Below are positions 35,897 to 44,750 of a stretch of 64,000 nucleotides of DNA, in pieces (the stretch's first letter is position 1; the number at the start of each line of letters is the position of its first letter). The stretch is from an uncultured Flavobacteriales bacterium. Lineage in GTDB: Bacteria > Bacteroidota > Bacteroidia > Flavobacteriales_D > Crocinitomicaceae. Below the pieces are notes generated by a model. The model had not been told where the DNA came from. It worked only from the letters and a program-made list of their open reading frames with translations, and did not search any database. The position numbers were made by a program, and so were the translations under genes. The stretch lies in the NCBI GenBank assembly GCA_903823565.1, contig CAIJTF010000045.1, forward strand, positions 1 through 64,000, given 5' to 3'.

Positions 35897-37807
35897 ATGA
35901 AGTATTGCATTAATCCATACCAAAAACACCGCCTACCCTCCATTGAGGTTGCCATTGGCAAGGTGAGACTGGGGTTGAATCACCCCGTTTTGGTTCAGTC
36001 GATGACTACGGCAGACACCTTAGATACTGAGGCAACCGTGGATGAGTGTATACGCATTTTAGATGCCGGCGCGGCGTTGGTCCGCCTAACCGCCCCCAGC
36101 AAAAAAGAAGCAGAACATTTGGCGATAATTAAAAAAGCCTTGTTGGCGCGGGGATACGACCAGCCTTTGGTGGCAGACATTCATTTTACGCCAAATGCCG
36201 CGGAAATAGCGGCCCTTCATATTGAAAAGGTCCGGGTAAATCCAGGAAACTATGCCGACAAAAAGAAATTTGAAGAAATTACGTATACGGAGGAAAGCTA
36301 CCAAGTGGAATTGGAGCGCATTGAGGAAAAGTTCACCCCTCTCGTATTGCTATGTAAAAAATTAAAGCGCGCTATGCGCATCGGAACCAATCATGGCTCT
36401 TTGTCGGACCGAATCTTGAGTCGTTACGGCGATACGCCGGAAGGGATGGTTGCTTCCGCCTACGAATTTATAGCGATTTGCGAAAAACACCAGTACGACC
36501 AGTTGGTCATTTCAATGAAGGCCAGCAATGCCATTGTTATGGTAAATGCCTACCGCCTTTTAACTGCGGAAATGTTGAAGCGAGCCAAGGTTTACCCCCT
36601 TCATTTGGGCGTCACAGAGGCGGGAGAAGGAGAGGATGGACGCATCAAATCGGCTGTAGGTATCGGCGCATTGTTGGTAGATGGGATTGGAGACACTATT
36701 CGTGTTTCCCTTACTGAAGCACCTGAGTTTGAAGTTCCAGTAGCCCAAAAACTCCTTGAATTAACTACCCCAAAAAACGTTTTTCCGGTTGCTTACCAAG
36801 GAGATGGATTATCGTTTGATCCTTTTGTTTTTTCTCGAAGGAAAACGAGTTCGGTTTCCATTGTTGGCGGCGGACAAGTCCCTGTGGTAATCGCAGATTA
36901 TTCCCGACGCATTCCGATAACCGAGGCCCAACTTTTTTCTTCGGGGTATATCTATTCGAAAACTTTAGATAAATGGACCATCCTAGATGCGGCAGCAGAT
37001 TTTATTTATATAGGAGAACAGGAATTATCGTTTGAGCTTCCGGGCACCTTGAGGGTGTTGGTGGATTTGAATGCTTGGAAAAACAAGTATTCCGAAAAGG
37101 CTGGTTTTTTTCCTTTAGTGCCCATTGATGAACGCCATAACGTTTCTCAGGAGCGAGCAGTTTTTTGTCTAGTAACAGCAGAATTGGTTACGAAGGCCAT
37201 ACCAATGCTTTCGGACAACGATGTGATCGTTTTAGAAACGTCCTATGATAATCATACCCAATTGTTTCGTTGGGCTTTTCAACAGTTAAAAGAGCGGAAA
37301 AAAAATAACCCGATAATTTTGAGGGTTTCCTCCAAAGAAGCATCAACTGAAGGATTTCAATTGGATATGGGCGTTCGAGCGGGAGCCATTCTCATCGATG
37401 GGTTAGGGGATGGTCTTTGGTTGGAAGGCTTACATCAATCACCGAAAACCATTCACGACACGTCGTTTGGGGTTTTACAAGCCGCCCGCCTTCGCATTTC
37501 AAAAACCGAATACATTTCTTGTCCCTCCTGCGGCAGGACCTTATTTGATCTTCAGGAAACTACTGCAAAGATTCGAGCCAAAACGGCGCACTTACGAGGG
37601 CTAAAAATAGGGATTATGGGCTGCATCGTAAACGGTCCCGGGGAAATGGCAGATGCAGATTATGGGTATGTTGGTTCTGGTCCAGGAAAAATCACCCTGT
37701 ATAAAGAAAAAACGGTTGTGCGAAAGAACGTTCCTACGGAAGAGGCGGTGGATGCCTTGATATCTCTGATACAAGAACACGGAGACTGGATAGACCCGGC
37801 TTTATAA
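35897..37807 (+). CDS. ispG: 4-hydroxy-3-methylbut-2-enyl-diphosphate synthase, long form (IspG/GcpE)
   Basis: 636-aa [4Fe-4S] enzyme that reduces MEcPP to HMBPP in the MEP isoprenoid pathway. Three parts are seen: the TIM-barrel domain (1 to about 290, VLVQSMTTADT, LVADIHFTPNAA, VRVNPGN), an inserted A* domain (about 290-530) and the C-terminal iron-sulfur domain with C542, C545 (SCPSCGRT) and C576 in GCIVNGPGE. The typical bacterial enzyme is about 370 aa; the three-domain form is known from Bacteroidota, Chlorobi, Chlamydiae and plants. IspD of the same pathway is at 47.3 kb. Confidence 0.96.
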   Translation: MKYCINPYQKHRLPSIEVAIGKVRLGLNHPVLVQSMTTADTLDTEATVDECIRILDAGAALVRLTAPSKKEAEHLAIIKKALLARGYDQPLVADIHFTPNAAEIAALHIEKVRVNPGNYADKKKFEEITYTEESYQVELERIEEKFTPLVLLCKKLKRAMRIGTNHGSLSDRILSRYGDTPEGMVASAYEFIAICEKHQYDQLVISMKASNAIVMVNAYRLLTAEMLKRAKVYPLHLGVTEAGEGEDGRIKSAVGIGALLVDGIGDTIRVSLTEAPEFEVPVAQKLLELTTPKNVFPVAYQGDGLSFDPFVFSRRKTSSVSIVGGGQVPVVIADYSRRIPITEAQLFSSGYIYSKTLDKWTILDAAADFIYIGEQELSFELPGTLRVLVDLNAWKNKYSEKAGFFPLVPIDERHNVSQERAVFCLVTAELVTKAIPMLSDNDVIVLETSYDNHTQLFRWAFQQLKERKKNNPIILRVSSKEASTEGFQLDMGVRAGAILIDGLGDGLWLEGLHQSPKTIHDTSFGVLQAARLRISKTEYISCPSCGRTLFDLQETTAKIRAKTAHLRGLKIGIMGCIVNGPGEMADADYGYVGSGPGKITLYKEKTVVRKNVPTEEAVDALISLIQEHGDWIDPAL

Positions 37808-37885
37808 CCACTATAAACAAAGCAACGTTAATTATTGGCAAAAGGGTATCCCAATCGATATCCAATAACCCCGTATTTTCGTGGC

Positions 37886-38770
37886 ATGTCGGAATCACTA
37901 GAAAAGTACACACGCAGGGGAATAAGATCCGGTTATTTTTCCACTTTTATTGGAGTAACGTTAGTGCTCTTTCTTGTGGGTATTCTATTAAGCGGGCTTT
38001 TTATTTTACAAAACATAGAAAGAGATACCAAAGAGGGTTTGCAGGGAGATGTTTTTTTTAAAGCCGACCAAAGCGTTGAGAACATTCAGGCGATTCGACA
38101 AAAGATTTCCACTTGGAAAGAGTTTAAGCGGGTCGTTTTTGTTTCTCCGGATCAGGCGTTGAAACAATTTTCTGGAGCCGAATCGGATCAGATTTTAGAG
38201 GTCTTAGAAGGGGAAAATCCCATTCCACCTACGGTAAGTTTTAATCCATCTCTGCCCTTCGCAACACGCTCCGGAATGGAAAAGATTAGGTCCCGGTTGC
38301 TTCGTGAATTTCCAACGGCGGTCGCGGAAGTGAGTTATGATGCAACATCCTTTGAAAAAGTAAACGGCGGGTTTCGTCAGTTTTTGTTTGTTTTTTTAGG
38401 GATCGCAGGGCTGTTACTAATCATAGCATTTGCCTTAATAAACAATACGATTCGTCTGTCGCTTTATTCCAAACGCTTTACCATAAAAACCATGCAATTG
38501 GTCGGGGCAACGCGTGGCTTTATCCGAAGACCCTTTCTTTGGCAGGCCTTTGTAAGCGGTGTTTTATCGTCAATGTTGTCCTTTGGATTGTTGGTGGGCT
38601 TATACGTTGGAATTGTTTTCTATTTTGATGGTATAATGCTTCAGTTTTCTACAGAAAACCTAATCTTCCTATCGGGGTCATTGCTTATAATAGGTGTTTT
38701 TATTACTTTCGTTTCCACTTTAATCGCGCTGAATCGGTTTTTGAGGATTAAACTGGATAAATTATATTAA
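37886..38770 (+). CDS. ftsX: Cell-division protein FtsX
   Basis: 294-aa membrane protein, partner of FtsE. Topology fits FtsX: one helix near the N-terminus (VTLVLFLVGILLSGLFIL), a periplasmic loop of about 130 aa, then three C-terminal helices with the FtsX-typical MQLVGATRGFIRRPF before the third helix. Start set at 37886 (MSESLEKYTRRG), which agrees with the family and lies 4 nt after a TATTTTCG box; the frame also opens at 37835. The gene heads a cluster ftsX-DUF3098-uppP-truB, all within 35 bp of each other, while ftsE is at 12.6-13.3 kb. Confidence 0.93.
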   Translation: MSESLEKYTRRGIRSGYFSTFIGVTLVLFLVGILLSGLFILQNIERDTKEGLQGDVFFKADQSVENIQAIRQKISTWKEFKRVVFVSPDQALKQFSGAESDQILEVLEGENPIPPTVSFNPSLPFATRSGMEKIRSRLLREFPTAVAEVSYDATSFEKVNGGFRQFLFVFLGIAGLLLIIAFALINNTIRLSLYSKRFTIKTMQLVGATRGFIRRPFLWQAFVSGVLSSMLSFGLLVGLYVGIVFYFDGIMLQFSTENLIFLSGSLLIIGVFITFVSTLIALNRFLRIKLDKLY

Positions 38771-38771
38771 C

Positions 38772-39029
38772 ATGAAAGACGTAAAACATTTTGGGTTCAA
38801 TCCTAAACACTATAAAATTCTTATTGCGGGCTTGCTTGTCAATATACTTGGGTTTCTATTAATGATTGGAGGGGGGTCGGACGATCCAAATACATTCAAT
38901 GAAGCCGAGTTGTTTAGCCCAATACGCATTACTTTGGCGCCCTTTTTAATTGTCGCAGGCTATGTCATTATTTTTTATGCGATCATGAAAAAAGCACCAA
39001 GCTCGGAAGAGGATGAGTATAAAAAATGA
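38772..39029 (+). CDS. DUF3098 small membrane protein
   Basis: 85-aa protein with two hydrophobic segments (ILIAGLLVNILGFLLMIGGG and PFLIVAGYVIIFYAIM) separated by a short acidic loop (DDPNTFNEAELFSPIR), and a charged C-terminus. The FGFNPKHYKILIAG start matches DUF3098, a Bacteroidota protein regularly encoded between ftsX and uppP. It begins 1 bp after the ftsX stop. A link to cell division or undecaprenyl recycling is suggested only by context. Confidence 0.85.
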   Translation: MKDVKHFGFNPKHYKILIAGLLVNILGFLLMIGGGSDDPNTFNEAELFSPIRITLAPFLIVAGYVIIFYAIMKKAPSSEEDEYKK

Positions 39030-39058
39030 GCGCGCTAAATCCTTAATGGTTTCCCGGT

Positions 39059-39922
39059 ATGACGTGGTTTGATGCCATTATCCTAGCCCTCGTAGAAGGT
39101 ATAACGGAGTTTTTACCCATTTCAAGTACTGCGCATTTAATGTTTACCGAGCATTTAATGGGGGTAACCTCCACTGATTTTACGAAAATGTTTACCGTTT
39201 CTATTCAATTTGGGGCGATACTTGCCGTGGTCGTAACCTATTGGCCACGATTTATTCAGGGAATATCTTTTTATAAAGTTCTGGGCTTTGCGGTTATACC
39301 AGCCCTTGTTTTGGGGAAATTATTTGACGATAAAATTGAAGCGGTATTAGAGAAGCCACTGCCTGTGGCCATTGTATTAGTGGTCGGTGGCGTGGTGCTT
39401 GTTTTTATTGATCGGCTGTTTCTTTCAAGCGCACAAGAAACCAGCACAGAGGTGGGTGTTAGTAAAGGCTTCCGTATTGGTTTGTGGCAGTGTTTGGCGT
39501 TAATGCCGGGCGTAAGCCGTTCCGCAGCCTCCATAATTGGAGGAATGCAACAAGGCCTTTCTCGACAAAAAGCCGCCGAGTTTAGTTTTTTCCTTGCAGT
39601 ACCCACCATGGGTGCGGTGACCCTATATTCTATCTTTTTGAAATCTTGGGTCTACAAGGGTGCGCCCATGAAGGGATACGAAATGATTCTGTCCTCGAGT
39701 GAAAACATGGTGTTGTTTTTTATAGGAAACGCCGTTTCCTTTCTTGTTGCTTTTTTAGCTATACGGACCTTTATTGGGTTTTTAACCCGCTATGGATTTA
39801 AAATTTGGGGCTTTTACCGAATTGTGGTCGGACTCAGCCTGCTTATTTACTTTACATTTAACCCTTCTATTACTAAGGAACAAGCGTCACGCACACCCCT
39901 TAAACAGGAGGTTCGGGTTTAA
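39059..39922 (+). CDS. uppP: Undecaprenyl-diphosphate phosphatase UppP (BacA)
   Basis: 287-aa polytopic enzyme recycling undecaprenyl diphosphate to the monophosphate carrier for peptidoglycan and surface polysaccharide synthesis. Motif 1 EGITEFLPISSTAH at about 13-26 and motif 2 PGVSRSAASI near 154 contain the catalytic residues. The next gene, truB, starts 1 bp after the stop. A longer frame at 39792 inside this gene belongs to the truB frame and is not a start. Confidence 0.95.
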   Translation: MTWFDAIILALVEGITEFLPISSTAHLMFTEHLMGVTSTDFTKMFTVSIQFGAILAVVVTYWPRFIQGISFYKVLGFAVIPALVLGKLFDDKIEAVLEKPLPVAIVLVVGGVVLVFIDRLFLSSAQETSTEVGVSKGFRIGLWQCLALMPGVSRSAASIIGGMQQGLSRQKAAEFSFFLAVPTMGAVTLYSIFLKSWVYKGAPMKGYEMILSSSENMVLFFIGNAVSFLVAFLAIRTFIGFLTRYGFKIWGFYRIVVGLSLLIYFTFNPSITKEQASRTPLKQEVRV

Positions 39923-39923
39923 G

Positions 39924-40622
39924 ATGGATTTTATACAAGGAGAAGTTTTATTGGTTGACAAACCGTATGGTTGGACTTCATTTGATGCGGTCAACAAACT
40001 TCGTTGGCATTTAAAGCGCCACTTGAACGTAAAAAAAATTAAGGTAGGACATGCGGGAACCCTGGACCCATTGGCCACCGGTTTATTGGTAATCTGTACG
40101 GGAAAAAAAACAAAAAACGTGGAGGGGTTTATGGCCGAAGAGAAAACGTACACAGGAACCTTTCTCATAGGAAAAACCACACCATCGTTCGATTTAGAGA
40201 CGGAATTTGACCACAATTATCCTATCGACCACATAGATCCCATCGCCTTGGCTTCCATTGCAGAATCTTTTATGGGGATGCAGCAACAAATACCCCCGGT
40301 GTATTCCGCCAAACAAATCGATGGAAAGCGTGCATATGAATTGGCAAGGGTAGGAAAGGTCGTGGAAATGAAATCCAATGCGATAGAAATCAAGCGGTTT
40401 CATGTCGACGCCAGCCGTTTTCCTGAAGTGGATTTTGAAATCACCTGTTCTAAAGGAACGTACATTCGTGCGCTTGCGAGGGATTTTGGCCAAGCCTGTG
40501 GAAGCGGCGCTACCTTAATCGCCTTGCGCAGAACCCACTCCGGAAATTTTTCCGTAAGCGATGCCCGTTCCGTAACGGATTGGATTCAAGCCATTAGTGA
40601 ATTGACTACGCCTATTCTTTAA
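39924..40622 (+). CDS. truB: tRNA pseudouridine-55 synthase TruB
   Basis: 232-aa pseudouridine synthase forming psi55 in tRNA. GEVLLVDKPYGWTSFDAVN at the N-terminus and the catalytic Asp D48 in GHAGTLDPLATG identify it, with the conserved GKKTKNVEG and SGTYIR-type CSKGTYIRALARD loops. ATG at 39924 gives the family N-terminus. Shorter than E. coli TruB (about 314 aa) because the C-terminal PUA-like extension is absent. Its 3' end overlaps the small minus-strand gene by 11 bp. Confidence 0.95.
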   Translation: MDFIQGEVLLVDKPYGWTSFDAVNKLRWHLKRHLNVKKIKVGHAGTLDPLATGLLVICTGKKTKNVEGFMAEEKTYTGTFLIGKTTPSFDLETEFDHNYPIDHIDPIALASIAESFMGMQQQIPPVYSAKQIDGKRAYELARVGKVVEMKSNAIEIKRFHVDASRFPEVDFEITCSKGTYIRALARDFGQACGSGATLIALRRTHSGNFSVSDARSVTDWIQAISELTTPIL

Positions 40623-40779
40623 TGTGTTTTAGTTTTTCTTGTACCTCACGAATATACCGCGTGTAAGTTTCTATTTTATCCTCATAGCCGTTAGCTTCGG
40701 CACGGTGCAATCTTTTTTGTAGGTAATGTAGGCGTCTACCAAGTTTAAATTTGTCCCATTTATTCAAGATTCTTTTCAT
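40612..40779 (-). CDS. Small basic coiled-coil protein, 55 aa
   Basis: Short minus-strand gene, ATG at 40779 to TAG at 40612. It would encode a highly charged, helical 55-residue peptide (begins MKRILNKWDKFKLGRR, ends YIREVQEKLKHIKE) rich in Lys, Arg, Glu and aromatic residues, with Leu spacing that fits a short coiled coil. Codon use looks normal for the window and the spacer would otherwise be empty. Its 3' end overlaps truB by 11 bp, like the other convergent pairs here. Function unknown; it was too short to be listed as a long frame. Confidence 0.6.
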   Translation of the reverse strand: MKRILNKWDKFKLGRRLHYLQKRLHRAEANGYEDKIETYTRYIREVQEKLKHIKE

Positions 40780-40984
40780 GTGTTTTGTTTTAGAATGAAG
40801 AATGATTCTAAGGTACTAAAGCGCTTAGGTAATAAAAAACCAATAATCGTTAAAAACTCCTAAAAAGCAACGAAATTTTATCGTTAGGGTTACGGCAACG
40901 AGCCTCCGATGTTAGTTGTTTTGTATACCCATAAGGGTTTGGATTTTTACGGCTAAACGTGTACATTCGTTTAAAATCCAACCT

Positions 40985-43324
40985 ATGACACCACGATTAC
41001 TCTTCGCTTTGTTTTGGCTTTTTTTCACCTTTTCTGGCCTATCCCAATGCCAAGTTCTGTATGTATCCACGATGGGGCAACCCACTTCTGCCGGCACAAT
41101 GAACGATCCGATGGACCTGGTCACCGCCTTTAATACAGCACCCAATGGAAGCTACATTCGAGTGGCTACCGGAACCTATATTATAAGCAGTTCGCTAACC
41201 TTAAACGGCCAACAAATTGTTGTGGAGGGTGGATTTATCGATACGATGGCATGGACAAAGACCAGCTTAGCGGGGGCCACGACCATTTACAGAGATAATA
41301 CAAACCTTTCAGGACCCAACACCGCTCCACGGCTTACAGCCATTGAACTTTTTTCAAAGTCAGGAATCCGGTTTCAAGACATAACCTTTCAAACCCAGTC
41401 GGCTCCTGCGCCTAGCCAAGCGCAGCCATATGGTGTTTCCGTTTATGGTGTTTACATGGATTCTTGTTCTTCCTATTCATTTGTACGATGCCAAGTATTA
41501 GCGGGGTCTGCCAGCGCAGGGTTAAGCGGGGTCAATGGCGCGGCCGGCGCAAATGGGGGCAATGGAACAACGGGGTCTGCGGGGTCTTGTGACGGTGGAA
41601 CATGCACGTTTAGTAGTGGAAATGCTGGTGCCGCAGGAGGTCAAGGGGGTCAGGGAGCAACAGGCGTTTCTGGCGGTGCTGGTGGAGCTGCGAATACCGG
41701 TCAGACCAATCCGGGTGCTAACGGTAATACAGGAACAGGAAGAAACGGAGGTTCAGGCGGCGGCGGCGGAGCAGGAGGAGATGAGTGTTCTTCCAATAAT
41801 GGAGGAAATGGAGGAAATGGAGGTTCTTCTGCGTGTACTACTGGAGGTTCTGGTGGGGTTAAAGGCAATGACGGTGATCCTGGGGGCAATGGAACCAATG
41901 GGGGCAATGGAACGGCTGGCGCTTCAGGGGCTTTAGGCACACCGGGGTTGCCAGGAGGCGACCTTGCCGGTTTTTGGGCGCCAGGAGGACCGGGAGGTAG
42001 TGGTTTAGATGGCTGTGGGGGTTCTGGCGGCGGTGGCGGCGGCGGTGGCGGCCGACAAGTCTGTACATTTTGTGACAATGGTCCAGGAAACGGAGGTTCT
42101 GGCGGTGGCGGTGGTGGCCAAGGCGGAAGTGGCGGATATGGCGGATATGGCGGTGGCGGATCTTTTGCCATTTACATTAATTACAATGGTTCAAATGGAC
42201 AATTGGTTGATTGTTATCTTCAGTCCGGGGCTGGTGGCCAAGGAGGACAGGGCGGCCAAGGAGGAACAGGGGGCCTTGGGGGTTCTGGAGGCGGAGTACA
42301 AGCTGCGTGTTCGAATGAGATAGGTGATGGCGGAGCAGGAGGCTCAGGCGGTAATGGTGGAGCAGGCGGTTCTGGGGGATCCGGTGCCAATGGCATTAGC
42401 GAAACCCTTCGAGTCGTTTCCGGAGACACCTTGCTAATGGCCAACGATTCTTTTGATTTACAGGGCCAACCTGAAATACAGGTTAGCTATGCTTATTGTT
42501 CCAATGCGAACCTTCAAGCCGAAGCCATGGGCGCGTCTAACGTTGTGTGGTCTATCAATACCCCAACGGCGACCAGTACGTCTAACACCAACCCAACAAG
42601 CTTTGTTTCAGGAAGTACAGGCTATACGAGTCTTTCGGCACAAGTGGACTTGTTTACGAACACGTCGTATACGGATTTTATCTACATCGGCTGCGCCAGC
42701 CAAACGACCGGATTCACAGAGACCATTTGCCAAGGGGGTTCGGTATTGTTTAACAACCAAACCTGTACGCAGGCAGGAAATTATACGGCGACGTATTCCA
42801 ATGTTCAGGGTTGCGACAGCATTGTTGTGATGACGTTAGTGGTAGACGCCATTAATAATACGGTATCCATAAACCCGAGCAATGGGCAAGAATTGTTGAG
42901 TTCCAATACCGGCAGTGTAAGCTACCAATGGTTAAATTGTACAACCGGAGCGATGTTGCCTGGTGCCAACGGGGCGTCCTTGCTGGTTACCCAAAACGGA
43001 ACGTATGCTGTGATTAGCACCAACGCTAATGGGTGTTCTGATACCTCCAATTGTGTTACCATTAACTACATTGGGTTGGATGAAGCGTCTTCCGCTCCTT
43101 TTAGCGTGTTTCCCAATCCAGTCGTTTCGGATTTAACCCTTCAATTTGCGGCACCTTTTACGGGACGCGTATACATTACGGATATGGCCGGAAAGCGCAT
43201 CTATTTTAAAGAAGTCGAAGGGGAAACAACGGTTTCTGCAATGCTAGATGCACCGCAGGGCGTTTATTTGGTTCATGCCGCTGATGAATTTGGTGTTGAA
43301 ACGGTACGTGTTGTTAAGCGATAA
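40985..43324 (+). CDS. T9SS-secreted beta-helix protein with polyglycine-rich loops
   Basis: 779-aa protein with a signal peptide (MTPRLLFALFWLFFTFSGLSQ) and a right-handed beta-helix-like start (NDPMDLVTAFNTAPNGSYIRVATGTY, LNGQQIVVEGGF). At about residues 178-475 come two long Gly-rich stretches dominated by GGxGG, GGSGGGG and NGGNGG with occasional collagen-like GxP triplets, split by a structured beta-strand segment (FAIYINYNGSNGQLVDCYLQ). Cysteines are sprinkled inside. Then Ig-like domains (CxG/C-rich SP_ repeats ending TETICQGGSVLFNNQTC) and a C-terminal T9SS sorting domain (FSVFPNPVVSDLTLQF ... GVYLVHAADEFGVETVRVVK). Surface location is expected; structural role is inferred. ATG at 40985 follows the signal peptide; an earlier in-frame ATG at 40916 is rejected. 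Confidence 0.85.
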   Translation: MTPRLLFALFWLFFTFSGLSQCQVLYVSTMGQPTSAGTMNDPMDLVTAFNTAPNGSYIRVATGTYIISSSLTLNGQQIVVEGGFIDTMAWTKTSLAGATTIYRDNTNLSGPNTAPRLTAIELFSKSGIRFQDITFQTQSAPAPSQAQPYGVSVYGVYMDSCSSYSFVRCQVLAGSASAGLSGVNGAAGANGGNGTTGSAGSCDGGTCTFSSGNAGAAGGQGGQGATGVSGGAGGAANTGQTNPGANGNTGTGRNGGSGGGGGAGGDECSSNNGGNGGNGGSSACTTGGSGGVKGNDGDPGGNGTNGGNGTAGASGALGTPGLPGGDLAGFWAPGGPGGSGLDGCGGSGGGGGGGGGRQVCTFCDNGPGNGGSGGGGGGQGGSGGYGGYGGGGSFAIYINYNGSNGQLVDCYLQSGAGGQGGQGGQGGTGGLGGSGGGVQAACSNEIGDGGAGGSGGNGGAGGSGGSGANGISETLRVVSGDTLLMANDSFDLQGQPEIQVSYAYCSNANLQAEAMGASNVVWSINTPTATSTSNTNPTSFVSGSTGYTSLSAQVDLFTNTSYTDFIYIGCASQTTGFTETICQGGSVLFNNQTCTQAGNYTATYSNVQGCDSIVVMTLVVDAINNTVSINPSNGQELLSSNTGSVSYQWLNCTTGAMLPGANGASLLVTQNGTYAVISTNANGCSDTSNCVTINYIGLDEASSAPFSVFPNPVVSDLTLQFAAPFTGRVYITDMAGKRIYFKEVEGETTVSAMLDAPQGVYLVHAADEFGVETVRVVKR

Positions 43325-43359
43325 CGGCGTTATTTAACGATAGAGCGAAGGAATAAAAT

Positions 43360-43452
43360 TTAGCTTTCCATGCTTTGAATACTTTGCTCGTATTGTTCTA
43401 TGAGTTTTTCAGGAATGGTAATGTGGTTGATGGTTTTACTTTGAAGGCCCAT
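43360..43452 (-). CDS. Possible 30-aa peptide after pepP (weak)
   Basis: An ATG overlaps the stop of the Xaa-Pro aminopeptidase gene in a TGATG arrangement and opens a 30-codon frame (begins MGLQSKTINHITIPEKLIEQ). The coupling geometry is suggestive of real translation, but length and lack of recognisable motifs make this weak. It could be a remnant of a longer gene. Confidence 0.2.
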   Translation of the reverse strand: MGLQSKTINHITIPEKLIEQYEQSIQSMES

Positions 43453-44747
43453 CAAGCCTTATTCATCAACTCCTCAATTTCCTCCGCCTCTAAGGGAATG
43501 TTTCGCATTAAATTAAAAGGCTCCCCGCTTGCCTGCACCACTACGTCGTCTTCCAAACGAATGCCCAAGCCTTCTTCAGGAATATAAATGCCCGGTTCTA
43601 CGGTAAACACCATGTTGGCTTGAATCGGTTCATGCCAAAGGCCCACATCGTGGGTGTCCAAGCCCAGGAAATGCGACGTACCGTGCATGAAATATTTCTT
43701 GTACGCCGGCCACGCGGCATCTTGATTCTTAATATCCTCCAGGCTTATTAAGCCAAGATTCACCAATTGCTCTTCCATTAAAGCCCCCACCTGCTTGTGG
43801 TATTCCGCCATAATGGTACCTGGAACTAATAATTTCGTGGCTTCGTTCTTCACATGAAGCACCGCGTTATATACCGCTTTTTGACGGGGTGTAAATCTTC
43901 CATTCACGGGAATACAGCGGGTTAAATCCGACGAATAATTGGCGTATTCCGCACCCACATCCAAGAGCATCACATCACCCGCTTGGCATTGCTGGTTGTT
44001 TTCAATGTAATGCAATACACAGGCGTTTTTACCCGAAGCAATAATGGGCGTATAAGCAAACCCTTGTGAACGGTTTCTTAGAAATTCATGCGCGAATTCC
44101 GCTTCGATTTCATATTCCCACACACTGGGTTTTACAAAACCTAATACGCGTCGAAATCCTTTCTCGGTAATATTACAGGCATTCTGCATCAAGGCTAATT
44201 CTACCGACTCTTTAATCGATCGTATTTTATGCAAAATCGGCGCCGACTTATACACCTGATGGGCGGGATAATCGGCTTTAACCTGTTTTATAAATCGGTC
44301 TTCACGGGTTTCAACTTCCGTGTTGGCTCGAAGGTGTTCATTAGTATTTAAATAAATGCCTTGTGCTTCCGCCATTAACTGTTTAAAGATGGTTGGAAAT
44401 TGGTTCAACCAATATACCGTTTCAATGCCCGAAGTTTCAAAGGCTTTTGCTTTGGTGAGTTTCTCTCCTTCCCAAAGGGCAATGGTCTCATTGGTTTCCC
44501 GTAAAAACAAGATTTCTCGATGCGCTGGATTGCTTGCCGTTGGAAACAACACCAAAATAGACTCCTCTTGATCGACTCCAGATAAATAGAAGATGTCACG
44601 GTGTTGTTGAAAGGGCATGGTTCCATCCGCACTGATGGGATATATATCGTTGGAATTGAAAACAGCGAGTGTTTGGGAAACCATTTGTTGGGCGAACTTA
44701 TTGCGGTTGCCCACAAAAAGCGAACGGTCAATTGCTTCGTATTTCAT
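43452..44747 (-). CDS. Xaa-Pro aminopeptidase (M24B)
   Basis: 431-aa metallopeptidase removing N-terminal residues before proline. The pita-bread fold ligands are visible: MLLDVGAEYANYSSDLTR (two Asp), GTSHFLGLDTHDVG (His), FTVEPGIYIPEEG and IRLEDDVVV (two Glu), in the expected order. The N-terminal creatinase-like domain has HRDIFYLSGVDQEES. Start fits the family. It is followed immediately by a possible short frame and preceded by the lipoprotein gene 3 bp upstream, which may be co-transcribed. Confidence 0.92.
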   Translation of the reverse strand: MKYEAIDRSLFVGNRNKFAQQMVSQTLAVFNSNDIYPISADGTMPFQQHRDIFYLSGVDQEESILVLFPTASNPAHREILFLRETNETIALWEGEKLTKAKAFETSGIETVYWLNQFPTIFKQLMAEAQGIYLNTNEHLRANTEVETREDRFIKQVKADYPAHQVYKSAPILHKIRSIKESVELALMQNACNITEKGFRRVLGFVKPSVWEYEIEAEFAHEFLRNRSQGFAYTPIIASGKNACVLHYIENNQQCQAGDVMLLDVGAEYANYSSDLTRCIPVNGRFTPRQKAVYNAVLHVKNEATKLLVPGTIMAEYHKQVGALMEEQLVNLGLISLEDIKNQDAAWPAYKKYFMHGTSHFLGLDTHDVGLWHEPIQANMVFTVEPGIYIPEEGLGIRLEDDVVVQASGEPFNLMRNIPLEAEEIEELMNKA

Positions 44748-44750
44748 GCC

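Noticed and set aside
40808-40830. TAGAAT...ATTCTA inverted repeat in the spacer before the Gly-rich gene
   Set aside because: Six-bp AT-rich stem, common by chance; no promoter or terminator context.
41535-41936. Alternative plus-strand frame in the Gly-rich region
   Set aside because: Frame-shifted shadow of the repeat codons, with no domain features and no upstream signal.
41701-42171. Long proline-rich minus-strand frame (156 aa) opposite the glycine-rich region
   Set aside because: It is the antisense shadow of GGN/GGT glycine codons, which read as proline codons. No start context, and the plus-strand protein has signal peptide and T9SS domain.
43320-43336. Palindrome around ATAACGGCGTTAT after the Gly-rich gene
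   Set aside because: A one-base loop cannot form a terminator hairpin and there is no T-run.
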